A DNA stretch of 32,500 nt from Chromera velia (taxonomy: Eukaryota > Sar > Chromeraceae). Both the position numbers and the translations under genes were made by a program. The stretch covers positions 1-32,500 of the forward strand of contig JAHBMJ010000474.1 in assembly GCA_018398765.1 (NCBI GenBank), read 5' to 3'. Positions 1 to 9,529 of the stretch are shown here, piece after piece (within the stretch, counting starts at the first letter, position 1; every line of letters starts with the position of its first letter). Below the pieces are notes generated by a model. That model searched no databases and was not told where the DNA came from. It saw nothing but the letters and a program-made list of their open reading frames with translations.

Positions 1-6
1 TTATGG

Positions 7-270
7 TTGCACGTAAAAGCCTTGTGTTTTAAATGCGAAGGCCCCCTTAGAGTCTGCGGGGGAGTCCGGAGATGCAACAGAATGCTTCCTTCCGCTGAGA
101 CTGAACCTTCCAGGCCGGCTCATCGCCCTGTCACGCAGTGTGAAATCTGTCGTGCAAACCCCGCACACCCCCCTTGCTTTGGAGATGAGCGGTGCACCCA
201 GGGAGAGAACAGAGAAATCAGACTTTGTGTCACAAATTGTAAGGAAAGAAAAGTTTCATGTCAATGTTAA
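7..270 (+). other. Cysteine-rich open frame at window edge, unassigned
   Basis: An open frame of 87 codons begins with TTG, not ATG, so if real it is more likely the last exon of a gene that starts outside the window. It holds many Cys residues in pairs (CFKC, CEIC, CVTNC, CQC), which could suggest a small zinc-binding or disulfide-rich domain. No family is recognised and no clear splice acceptor was confirmed. Chance is a real alternative. Confidence 0.2.
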
Positions 271-364
271 ATGACAGTAAATGATTTGAAAAGTAAATTT
301 TCTTCAGGACTAGATTTCTTTAAAGTTGAATGCATCTATAATTTATTTTTTATAAAAATGCACA

Positions 365-450
365 CAAATTAATGTCCAGGGTATGCGCATGCATGCAGCT
401 TGGATGAGCGCGCGCCATGCGCGCGCCGCGCCGCCTTGCATGTAGACGGA
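365..450. promoter_or_regulatory. GC-rich island with GCATGC/TGCATGCA motifs upstream of oxidoreductase
   Basis: A short GC-rich island interrupts AT-rich sequence about 330-410 bases before the oxidoreductase ATG. It contains GCGCATGCATGCAG followed by runs of GCGCGC and a TTGCATG. A TATA-like GTATATATAAAC lies at about 613-625, between the island and the ATG. In apicomplexans TGCATGCA is a known ApiAP2-type binding motif; using that here is inference from motif identity alone. Confidence 0.35.
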
Positions 451-777
451 TTGTAGACGGCGACTGACAGCAGGGCATTCTGTCAGAGATCGAATGTCAG
501 AGAGTGTGTTGACTGAGGTTGGCTGATGTTGGCTGTCACTGTATCCAACAAGTTGTCACTTCAAGATCAGGATATGAAAATTTTCAAAGGGTCTCGTGGA
601 GCCCAATTTGGGTGTATATATAAACAATTGTCGAACGATCTGAACGGTTCGAACTCCCGTCTCCTTCATTGCCTCATCTCACGACTTGGTCTGCTTGAAC
701 TGTCGGAGAATTTTTCGGTGAGGCAGTATTGAAATAATTCATTTTGAACTTCCCTCATTGGTTGTTACAAAACCGGT

Positions 778-2063
778 ATGTCCGGCATTCGTTGGGGTGT
801 TTACGGGACCGGAGTGATTGCCGACGATTTCCTGAAAGCAACCCGGTCTTCGTTGCCGGATTCCGGAAAAAAGTTTGAGGGCGTCGTTCAGGGTGTTGCG
901 GCACGTGGAATCGAGAAGGCAAAGGCGTTTGCAGCCCTTCACAAAATTCCCGATGTACACTCTTCTTTTGAGGCTCTCTGTGCTGCTGAGAATATCGACG
1001 TCGTTTACATTTCCTCCCCCAACGCCCTCCACTATTCTCAGTGCCTCATTGCAATCGGTGAAGGCAAACACGTGCTGTGTGAAAAGACGTTCTGCTTGAC
1101 CGCCAAGCAAGGAAAACACCTGATTGAAGAAGCCAAAAAGAAAAATGTTTTTCTTTTGGAGGCCAACTGGATGTGTTTCTTTCCGTACATGGATCAGTTG
1201 AGAGAGACCCTGTCTTCCGGTACTCTCGGTCAGGTCCAGCTTGTGGAGGCCAATTTGGGTTTCCTTACTGACCCAGAGTTTCGTCAACACCTGACGAGAC
1301 ACGAACTCGGGGGGGGGGCACTGGGGGCAGTGGGTGTCTATCCACTCACGCTGAGTCAGATTGTGCACGGGAACGCGAAACCTTCCAAGATTCAGGCGTG
1401 CGGAGTGGTTGATGAGAGCAAGACAGACGTACAAGTGAGTGTGCAACTTTGCTATCCCTCGGGGGGCGTCTCATTGCTGCACAGTTCTCTCTTGACCAAT
1501 TCCTCCTGTGCTGCGCGGATAGACGGCACAAAAGCTTCTCTGATGCTTCACGGTGATCCCCACTTCATCTCCTGCACACGGACAGAACTGCTCTTCCCCG
1601 ATGCGGGGGGGGCAGAAGGTTCGGTAACAGAAAACCGATATCCTCTTCCGGTGTCATCGGAATCTTTTGGCCTTCCCAACAGCGCAGGTCTGTCTGCTAG
1701 CTGTGCGTTCCCTCTCGCTTGCAATCAGGTCGAGTGGTTCTTTCCGTACTGTTCGATCTCTTCCTGCGCATTCTCTATGCCATTGCAATCCCTCAAAGCC
1801 AACGCCGTCTGTTCCCCCCCCCAGATCTGTGGTCTGATGAATCGAGAAGGCGTTCGATACGCAGGTCGGTCGAATTGTGCATTCACATCAAAATGCTCTT
1901 TCCCATCTCTGCAGGACTGTTGTACGAGATCCTTGAAGTGGAGCGCTGCATTGCGGCTGGAATGAAGGAGAGCCCCCTGTGGACCCACCAGCAGACCCTG
2001 ACCAATTTGGAGATCATCGATGAGATTCGCCAGCAGATTGGGGTTGTGTTCGAAACAGACTGA
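778..2063 (+). CDS. Gfo/Idh/MocA-family oxidoreductase (dihydrodiol dehydrogenase-like), two exons
   Basis: Two exons, 778-1687 and 1915-2063, join into 352 codons, close to the 330-350 usual for the family. The 227-nt intron has GT at 1688 and a CTGCAG acceptor ending at 1914. Splicing restores the family C-terminal pattern GLLYEILEVERCIAAG; without it the frame runs into unrelated residues. The N-terminal Rossmann fold shows the glycine pattern G7-x-x-G10-x-G12, followed by the EK motif (E102-K103) and the C-terminal sheet domain with GGGAL and GVYP (Y188). The family comprises NAD(P)-dependent oxidoreductases acting on sugars or trans-dihydrodiols; no signal peptide is seen, so a cytosolic enzyme is likely. 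Two usual residues differ: EKP is EKT, and the Asp four residues before the conserved Tyr is Ala184. Exact substrate unknown. Confidence 0.88.
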
Positions 2064-2640
2064 ACGTATCCATGGTTGAATAGATCGAACAATAGAGGAA
2101 AAACCCATTTGACTCGTTGCACTCATAAACGATTCGAGTTCTGGAATTCAATTTGAGCGAGCGACTGCATTAGTGTTGACCTGAGCCAGGACGTGATTGG
2201 GTGATTGATCGATGAGTGAGTCATCGAAAGAGTCCGACGAGATGCGATTGAATAAAGAGAAGGGCAAGGGAATCTGGTGCAGAACGTACTCGATCCAAGT
2301 CGGATCTCCACCCCTCCTCTTGCCTCCTTGTTCGATCAGAGTGATGGCGTCAAGACAGAAAATGCTTTGGTCTTGATCAACAGGCAGAGGGACATGCATG
2401 CCTGTCGAGGCAAAAGCGAACCTTCTCCTCCTTTTTCTCTTTCCACCCATCTGTGTCTCCTCTGCTGAGCGGACGAGCGTGCGTTCGTGTGCGGGCGCGC
2501 TCCACTCCATTCCTCTTCTCTGTTTTGTCTGTCTGCATATGCCCACCTGTCTGCGTGTCTCACTTGATCCCTCTGCCTCTCCGCTTGTCTCTGCAAGTCC
2601 GTCTCTCTCTGCTTGCCTTCAAGTCTCTGCTCCTTACCAG
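2064..2640. other. Intergenic stretch, no supported gene
   Basis: After the oxidoreductase stop the sequence is low in clear coding signal. A frame opening at ATG 2398 is pyrimidine-driven (Leu/Ser/Pro/Cys-rich) and its start resembles a signal peptide (LLLLFLF), but the same tract also reads as the polypyrimidine stretch before the acceptor at 2640. A GCATGCATGCC-like motif occurs at about 2394-2403. Confidence 0.4.
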
Positions 2641-3121
2641 AACAGACCAAGCGAGAAGAAACGAAGGAAACGGCCGGTCTCCACAAATCCGTGCCTGGAT
2701 GTCGACCCGAACGAGTCCATCTTGACGGTGCATGGAGGGAGGGAGTCTGCCATGGCCCAGACGAGACAGGTGAGTTGTTGCAGACATTGGAATGAAGGCA
2801 AAGAAGAAGAGGTCGACGGCCGGATGCACGAAAGAAAGAAAAATGCAAACAAAGCAAGGCACCTTAACTCACTGGCTGCCGCATGCCCCTCTCTGTTCAA
2901 GGGGGGTTAGGTTCCGTGCCCCTATCTCAGCGTTCGTTCGTCTGTGTCAGCATGTACGCAGGAAGGAATGGTTGCCGCAGACGGTGTCATGGCTTCACAC
3001 CAATCCAGAAGACACAATGCTTGTCGATGAATGATGTACGTTGTGCATGCAGGAGCTGGCTGAAGGGGCTGAAATGCCTGCAGGCGAGGAGGGCGGCCAA
3101 ATTCCGGAACTCGCACGCTGA
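2641..3121 (+). CDS. Candidate two-exon gene end, unassigned
   Basis: Exon 2641-2769 is bounded by a pyrimidine-rich CTTACCAG acceptor and a strong GTGAGT donor. Exon 3053-3121 follows a TTGTGCATGCAG acceptor. Both are phase 0 and join in frame, ending at TGA 3119-3121. The first piece is basic (SEKKRRKRP), the second acidic (ELAEGAEMPAGEEGG). No family is recognised. Upstream exons are not identified. The splice signals are good but the exons are short, so this is a model, not a proven gene. Confidence 0.35.
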
Positions 3122-3396
3122 TCTGCGCAACCAGTCAGTCTCTCTGCATGATTTCACAAAAGGTTGCATGCCCGTGTAGACTGTTTTTTCCTTCCACCAT
3201 TTGTGTGGGAGAGAGTCTCGATAGAATTAGTGCATGGGCTTCTATTCACAACCGTGTGGATACATGTGTTCGATATTTTCATCCTCTTTCGGACGCGGGA
3301 ATGATCGAGGGCTGTTCGCACCGTGCACTGTGAGAGTTTTGATGCTTCTCCTGGCTGTCTGACCGTGTTTCTCCATCCTGCCCTCTCCTGATACAG

Positions 3397-3683
3397 CGAA
3401 GAGGCGAAGTACAGAAGGAAAGGGGGTAAAGCTCAGCTCTGCAGTCAGGCAGGAAATCAAAAACTTCAGACAGCTCTCCAAGCAGAATAAGAAGGAGCAG
3501 ACTGGCCTCGCTGCAGGTCAACAAGTCTCTTCTTCCTCCTCATCCTCTTCCAGTGGTCCCGCCACGCAGCGAGAAGACTCCGTCCTGCTCCGATGCATGG
3601 GCATTCCAGTGCTCCGAATCGATCATTTTTGCAGATCCGGTTCTTCGTCTCTCTCCTTTCCTTTCCTTCCCCGGGACAGCTTT
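3397..3683 (+). other. Open Ser/Lys-rich frame fused upstream of the ubiquitin-like region
   Basis: From an acceptor-like GATACAG ending at 3396 the frame is open straight into the ubiquitin-like sequence. It has a basic helical part ([17 protein letters not shown]), a run of nine Ser residues, and a weakly coding tract after ATG 3597. It could be an N-terminal extension, part of it could be intron (possible acceptors TTTCAG at 3686 and donors at 3513 or 3624), or it could be non-coding sequence next to a retrocopy. Not resolved. Confidence 0.3.
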
Positions 3684-4054
3684 CAGATTTTTCTGAAGAA
3701 TTTAGAGGGCAAAACCGTCACTCTTGAGGTGCGGTCCTCAGACTCTGTCGAGAAGTTGAAGGCAAAGATTAAGGCAAAGGAGGGGATCCCACCAGATGAG
3801 CAGCGTTTGATTTTTGCAGGAAAGCAGCTCGAGGACGGATGTACGCTCTCCGACTACAACGTTCAGGATGAGTCCACTCTTCACCTTATGAAGGGAATGC
3901 GGCTCTTCGTGAGGACCTTTACGGGCGAGACCATCACCGTCTGATTTGTGCTGGAAAGCAGCTCGAGGACGGGCGAAACCTGTCTGACTGCAGCAGTCAG
4001 AAGGAGTCGACCCTCCACCTGCATGGTCCTGCGACTTCGTGGCGGGGCGCCTGA
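3684..4054 (+). pseudogene. Degenerate polyubiquitin: two damaged ubiquitin units
   Basis: Unit 1 (3684-3896) aligns residue by residue with ubiquitin from Gln2 to Leu69, keeping Lys48 (AGKQLED), Ile44 and His68, but Lys63 is Asp (NVQDEST). The LRLRGG tail that processing enzymes cut is missing: STLHL runs through MKG into the next Met at 3897. Unit 2 (3897-4054) has only 15 N-terminal residues, then loses about 28 codons. The remainder, from [11 protein letters not shown] at 3941, is in another frame after a TGA at 3942-3944. Its LRLRGG coding sequence survives at 4029-4046 but is shifted by about 4 extra bases. No unit can yield free ubiquitin. The initiator ATG is also absent: TTT precedes CAG at 3684. 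A decayed copy is the best reading; a divergent ubiquitin-domain protein using unit 1 is less likely. Confidence 0.8.
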
Positions 4055-4492
4055 GGTCCGTCTTTCATCTTTCACAAATTAAAAATGTGGGATTGAATGC
4101 GTAGGGAAAGGCTTTCGAAAGTCCATACGGATTTTTTGCTGTCAAAGAACGATCGACACAATTAAAACTATCACATCAGTCTGAAGGTATCGTTGGGAGA
4201 TTGTCGAAGGCTTTGTAGGAGGCTGGCGTGTTGGACCCTTGAAAGACTGCACAAGACTCCCAATGGTTTGAAATGTGTGTATTTTTCCATTCGCTCTGAC
4301 TCAAAAGTGTGGACGTGCTCCTTGTTCCTAATACACCTTCTTTCGGCTGCCTTTACAAATGGCCTTTTCGTCTCCCCCCAAGCAGCCCCTTAGAATAAGT
4401 GTCACTTTGATGGTTTTTCATCTGAAGCCCTTTCCCTCTTCTTTCCTTTCAGCCTTCTTTAATTCTTCCCTTCGTTTCTTCAATCCTTCCAG
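4055..4492. other. Spacer, no supported gene
   Basis: An AT-richer stretch follows the ubiquitin remnant, with AATTAAAAATG at about 4077, then pyrimidine-rich sequence up to the acceptor at 4492. An ATG at 4359 opens a short frame (MAFSSPPKQPLR) with a possible donor GTGTCA, but its phase does not fit the next exon. Confidence 0.4.
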
Positions 4493-5086
4493 AAAAAGGA
4501 CCGCGATCAAAGAGCAACGGGGGAGTGGCAAAATTCGCGTGGAAACCTGAACAGAAAGAGACAAAAGCCAGATGGCGAAGATGAAGGGTTCAGTCAGGTC
4601 GGTCATGCAAGCACTTGGTCTTGCAGAACGTTCTCCCCTCTCTCCACTTTTGTCTTTTCTTTTGTCTGGCCATATGTGGAGCGGAGTGTAGCGCCTGTGG
4701 AGTGCACATCAAGCACTTATGCAGGAGACAACGAGCTTGGAGATCCTCTGGCGTAGGAAACATATCATGTTTGCATCCCTCTCGTTTTTCTCATAGTGTT
4801 GCAGTTTGTGTCTTCTTCTTTCCGGTTCTTGCATAGCCTCCATACTTCAATTGTTGTGGTGCAGGATCATGAGACGGTGACCCCTCCGGCACGACTCGAG
4901 TTCGGAGCAGGCATTAGGTCAGAAAATAACAAAGAACCCATCCACGTCTTCCTTTGGTCCATTTCCGCATGTCAGATTCTTCCTGCTTCGGTCTCTTTGT
5001 CGTCTTTCTTTCTTCCTTCCTTTCTTTCTTTCTTTCTTTCTTTCTTTCAGAGAATCTTCCTTCCTTCCTTCCTTTCTTTCTTTCTT

Positions 5087-5125
<39 letters not shown>

Positions 5126-7434
5126 CTCTCTCTCTCTCTCTCTCTCTGTCTTTCTTTCTTTCTTTCTTTCTTTCTGTCTGTCTGTCTGGTTGGCAGGGGG
5201 GCTGTCGCTTTGGCTTTGTATCTACATTGGGGTGTATGTATGGAACTCTCTCTCTCTCTCTCTCTCATTCCCTATATCTCTATCAATTCAGATTGCAGAC
5301 ACCTTCAAAGCTCTTCTCGTTTGCCGAGAAATTAATGGTGAGCCTTGCTGTGAGAGTCGAAGACAAACTTTCTGCTTGGGGCTCTCGTGCTTTTGCATTG
5401 ATTTACTTTCGTGGTTTACGGTCGAGATGGAGGCTCTCGTGATCCGGGAATCCAGTAGTCCGAGTCGGTATGGGACTCTACCCTCAGGTATGTGCAGTCA
5501 TACTCTTCCTCGTTCTGCAAACAATTGGCACTCGTTTTTGCCGCTCATTTGTCTGTACCCCCTTTGGGTTTTTGAGTGTGTCATCTCTCTTGGCTTCTTT
5601 GTGTCACTCTCTTTCACTCGTCTGTGGCTGCTGTTTCTCGATCAAGTACTACGCTCTGTCTGCTTGTGCCTGATTTCTCCTTGCTTGCCCCTTTGGCTGC
5701 AGAACCGATGAAGGAGAGCAAGCATGAGGGAGGCGTCATATACCATAAGACCGATGAGAACTGCGTTTTTGCGCTGGCAGTCCGTCAAGACGAGGGGACA
5801 GAGCACAACATACGAAATCTTTTTCAGGCATGTTATGAGTGCAAAACTCTTTTCTGTCTGTCTGTCTGTCTGTCTGTCTGGTTGGCAGGGGGGCTGTTGC
5901 TTTGGCTTTGTATCTACATGGGGGTGTATATGGGTGTATGTGTCTGTCCGTCCGCCACTCCATCCGTTCGTCTGCTCCCACCTTTCCTTCGCCCGTCTGT
6001 CTCTCTGTCTGACCGACTGGCTGACTTGCTGACAGCTTCGCTTCAAATGTGACTCGTCCTCAAATCACAAACAAACCAATATATGTGTCCCTACTTCTTT
6101 CTTCGTCTCCGTTGGCGTCTATCTGTCTCGTAAGCCTGCTCTTGTAGAAAGCGAAACGTTAAGTAACTTTGGCCGCTGTGAGTCGCTGTGAGCAAATTCT
6201 GCTCCTACAGAAAGCTTCCGTGCGAACACTTGATTTTCTCTTAATGTCAGATATACTTGAGCTGATGGAGTCGATAGGCACAATGCGGCCAACAGTTTTT
6301 GAGAAAAAGTCTTAAAGCTTCCGTAAAGAGAAAAAAAGATGCCTTCTCGCCTGCTTCCTCCCTTCCTTGCTTGCTTGCAGCTTCAAGAAGGCATCGCGAG
6401 GGACCGGTCCCCCGGCGGATCCTTAGCACACTCTGGGGAGCGGCGGGAGGAGTGGGGATGGGGGCGGTAAGGATAGGATACTGATCCTTTCACACGCATG
6501 CCCCATGCATGATGAGAGACAGAGGTGTACCTGTGAACCTGTGAAGGTGTGAATGCATCCGTAGTGGATTGTATGTTTTTGCGTGCCGATCTGTCTTCAA
6601 ATTGAGAGCAGGAGGAGGGCACACAGAAAATCGATGTCATTGGGCTATGAGGGCTTCGACTGTTACTTGGAACGACAAATTCGTTTGTTCTTTTACGTGC
6701 AGCGAACGGTTTCAAACAGTCTCGGTCGGTGGTCGGGTGCATAGAGTTTCGTACTCTCTTCGGTACGAAGATCTAAACTTCTTAAAGACAACACCCGATA
6801 TTTCTGAGGTCAGAAAATATCTTTTTACCCTTTTTCTTGTCACATCCGCTCATATCTGCTCTCTGACTGCCGTCATTGCTCTCTCTGGAGTCGTGTGCCA
6901 GGAAGCTTCTTGCTGTCCTTCTTGTGACAATGTGTACAACTCACAAGAGTGTGCCTACTCTCTGTTCCTCTCCCTCTCCAGCTTCCTCTCTCTCGCTCTC
7001 TCGCTCTCCTTCCTTCATCGTGTGTGGATGCATAAATATCGTTTTGCACATGTCTCTCGACTTGCAGGACTTGCTCACACTCGTACTTGACCAGTTGGAG
7101 ACTACAGCAGGCAAATCGGGGACTGTGTCGGTGAAGGAAGCGACACAATTAATCAATGCCATGTCAAAAGACCTCCCGCGAAGACTCATCACGAAGATTC
7201 ATAAGGTCGGTCAGACTGACCATCACCTGCCGAAGAACTCTGTGTGACCATGTCTGCGTCCCAGTGCAAATCCTCCTGCATCAGCAGCGGGGCAGCACCC
7301 CTTAAGTTTCTCCCCGTCCAAGACAGGTGCGTCTGCGCGCTTGCACAGGTATGCACGCAATAACTCACTGCTTTCTACCACAGATTTTTGGGCATGGCTC
7401 GCGTCTCGCCTCATGCCTTTTGACAACGCAACCC
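4493..7434 (+). CDS. Multi-exon gene of unknown family, eleven exons in one frame
   Basis: Eleven exons join with matching phases into 301 open codons: 4493-4597, 4865-4917, 5292-5337, 5427-5487, 5703-5831, 6251-6294, 6381-6466, 6703-6808, 7068-7205, 7265-7348 and 7384-7434. All use GT donors and AG acceptors; most acceptors follow pyrimidine tracts, that at 5426 is weak. The start lies upstream of 4493 or is missing. The next acceptor (7517) would give four residues and TAA at 7530-7532, a possible end. The product is hydrophilic: a basic/acidic start (KKDRDQRATGEWQNSR), a central part with GGVIYHKTDENCVFALAV, and a helical part DLLTLVLDQLETT...SVKEATQLINAMSKDL. No family, signal peptide or membrane segment is recognised. 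Introns of 83-420 nt carry simple repeats. The coherence of phases across ten introns is the main support; single boundaries may be wrong. Confidence 0.6.
5012..5280 (+). repeat. CTTT / CT microsatellite in intron
   Basis: Alternating runs of CTTT, CTTC and CT units fill most of the intron between the exons ending at 4917 and starting at 5292. They generate long Ser/Leu/Phe open frames on the plus strand and Arg/Glu/Lys frames on the minus strand, which are repeat artefacts. Confidence 0.95.
5162..5245 (+). repeat. Intron repeat block, copy 1
   Basis: A CTGT run followed by GGTTGGCAGGGGGGCTGT and then CTTTGGCTTTGTATCTACA and GGGGTGTAT. A nearly identical block is found at 5851-5935, in another intron of the same gene model, same strand. 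Confidence 0.85.
5851..5935 (+). repeat. Intron repeat block, copy 2
   Basis: Second copy of the CTGT run plus TGGTTGGCAGGGGGGCTGT block seen at 5162-5245, about 670 bases downstream and differing at only a few positions outside the microsatellite. It lies right after the exon ending at 5831. Confidence 0.85.
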
Positions 7435-8002
7435 GTGAGGATGAAAGGATGCGTTTGCTGTGCAACCTCTCTGTTGTTTGGTTGAGTCTTTCTCAACATC
7501 TTTCATCGTGCCCGCAGCACTGGACAACATAAAGGCAGGCAAGGGGCGGGCCGCTTCTCCGGAGTCCCGACCCTCGGGACGAATCGGATGCCAACGGAGG
7601 AGGAGGTCAGTCCGGACGTTATCCGTGTCGAGATGATTGCGTTGCTTGTCAGAACGTATTCTGGCGGCCGCGACTGTGCGTCTGCTTTTGTGCATCCTCT
7701 CGTCTTCTATGCATGTGTGTGCGAGTGAATCAAAACTGGAAACTCTGTTAGCTGGCAGTAATATTCTTCCTCTCTGAGAGTGTTGTGCTTGATGCGATCA
7801 ACATAGCAACCTTCACTCCGTGTCCTTTTGCCCAGTCTCTCACAGAAGGATGCAAGTCATTGGACTTCAAAAGTTGGAGCTAGGGGAGCGGATATGTAAG
7901 GACTCGAGATGTTCAGGACTTGGGTGAAGGGATGAGTGCATGTGTGTGTGACACTGTGCTTTTCTTTGTGTTTTAGTGTATGTGTGTGTATGTGAGAAAG
8001 AG

Positions 8003-8050
<48 letters not shown>

Positions 8051-8150
8051 CGCGAGAGAGAGAAAGTGAATGAGTGAGTGAGTGAGTGAGTGTGTCGATG
8101 TGTGACGGAGTGAATGACTGACTGTGCGTGTTTTTGTCCTCTTCTGTGTG
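7435..8150. other. Gap with one possible exon and TG/AG microsatellites
   Basis: A possible exon follows the acceptor at 7517 and ends at a GTCAGT donor near 7605; it is open in two frames but neither joins the upstream gene in phase. From 7935 to 8095 there are GT, AG and GTGA repeats. The spurious His/Ser/Leu-rich minus-strand frames across this stretch come from those repeats. Confidence 0.5.
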
Positions 8151-8583
8151 AATGCGTCCGCGTCGCAGCATCGGCGGGGAAAGCGAGACGGTGAGGGAGC
8201 TCTGCAAACAGCTGGAGGAGGAGAGAGAGAAAGGAAAGAACGCCGAGACGGACCTCAAGAGAGTGGTCGGCTTCTGCCAATTGAGGAGAGTCCTGGAGCT
8301 TGCGGAGGACGCGGCAAAGAGCGTCTTCCAGACATAGGGGAGAAGGGCTTCGGGAACACAGGATTCATGAAGAGGCTCGGCCATGGTGTCATGTACCACA
8401 TGTGCACCTTGCTGGGCCTCCAGATGAACCAAGGAACGGACCCCGAGGTTGTGAGCCTTCTGCGGCAGGACGGTTGCAAGGACCCCCAAGATGCCACAGA
8501 GGCGAAGAAGCACCTTGCGGTGCTTTGGAGTGCCCCCCTTTACCAAAAGGACGGCAAGTGGAAAACGGCTGTGCATCCCTGAT
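8151..8583 (+). pseudogene. Frameshifted, 3'-truncated copy of a dispersed unknown gene
   Basis: A TCGCAG acceptor at 8168 opens a charged, probably coiled-coil stretch (ESETVRELCKQLEEEREK) ending in SVFQT and TAG at about 8335. Coding then resumes in another frame (GEKGFGNTGFMKRLGHGVMY ... WKTAVHP, TGA 8581-8583). The inverted copy at 31059-31966 has four to five extra bases at exactly this point (TACATGGGGGAG in place of TAGGGGAG), so a small deletion broke this copy. Homology between the two copies stops at 8574, where the sequence turns AT-rich, so the 3' half of the gene is missing here. The product family is not recognised. Confidence 0.75.
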
Positions 8584-9242
8584 ACATTAAAACAAAATGG
8601 TACAAAAATGGGTGAAAAATTAACCGATTGTGTCTCAATTTCCGTTTTTGGTACACAAAGGTGCTTATGAAATATGTATGCTATAGGTTTCAAAATCGGT
8701 GTACATCTATATTAACTCAAACTAATAAGCATACAACGTTTTGAGCTTTCATTGTACATAAAAATTTCAACTTGAAAATCTATGTTTGGAAAAAATTGTA
8801 CACCAATTTTATATTATACGAATTCAATTAATGACCAATGAACTTGAATATTCAGTACTAAAATTATAACACAATAATGCAATATAATGATATATGTACA
8901 TATACCGGCCGAGAGAGACCCGGTAGAAAGTGAGTATCTACTCATCACGGTGTATCAAACTATAGGTAATGACTCGGAACTTGATTGTTATGATATTGAA
9001 GACCAATTTATAACTTATACAAAATATCATGCATTAGAAATTATAAAAACAAAATGGATATTTATCTTAACTTACCGAATGTTACACTCATATTAACTCA
9101 TATTTATAGGACAATGACGATTACTAACTTACGCCGCCGATTAGTATATATCATAAACAGACCAACCAACTTAAACAATACCTATGATGATGATAAACGG
9201 CTGAAGAAACCGCTGTTTGAGGATCACTCAGTTAGAGCTTGA
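8584..9242. other. AT-rich block, abrupt boundaries
   Basis: Composition changes sharply to AT-rich exactly where the truncated gene copy ends, and returns near 9242. Short ORFs (for example 8887-9096) are Ile/Tyr/Asn-rich, as expected from base composition. Repeated TGTACA and GTACACC words occur at about 8650, 8700, 8755 and 8797. No transposase, LTR or clear terminal inverted repeat was found. It may be an inserted element; that is inference. Confidence 0.5.
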
Positions 9243-9529
9243 GACAACATCTCGCTAGAGAGTTCTTCAGAAATTTTTCGCTGAGAAACAGTCTTGCTTG
9301 AACCCATTCTTCGCAGCGCCCGTCTTATAGTTTCCGAGTCGATCGTAGCAGAAAACTCTTTCTCTATTCTCCAGCTTCATTCTGTTTACTCTGTTTTTTC
9401 TGGCTCTCAGCTTTGGTAAACCGATAGCCCTTTTCCCAGCTTTTACTCAAAACGAACTCCAATTTTGCTATAACTTCAGCATCGTTCAGCAGTCGTCTCC
9501 GTTTTCGGTTTGATGATCGTTTTTCTTAA

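Noticed and set aside
640-660. tRNA B-box-like GGTTCGAACTCC
   Set aside because: No matching A box, acceptor stem or cloverleaf could be built upstream. A similar AGTTCGAATC at 26464 failed for the same reason.
739-1446. 235-codon minus-strand frame
   Set aside because: It is the antisense shadow of the oxidoreductase exon, which has clear family motifs.
4796-5442. Plus-strand frames of 162-179 codons, Ser/Leu/Phe-rich
   Set aside because: They are products of the CTTT/CT microsatellite within an intron.
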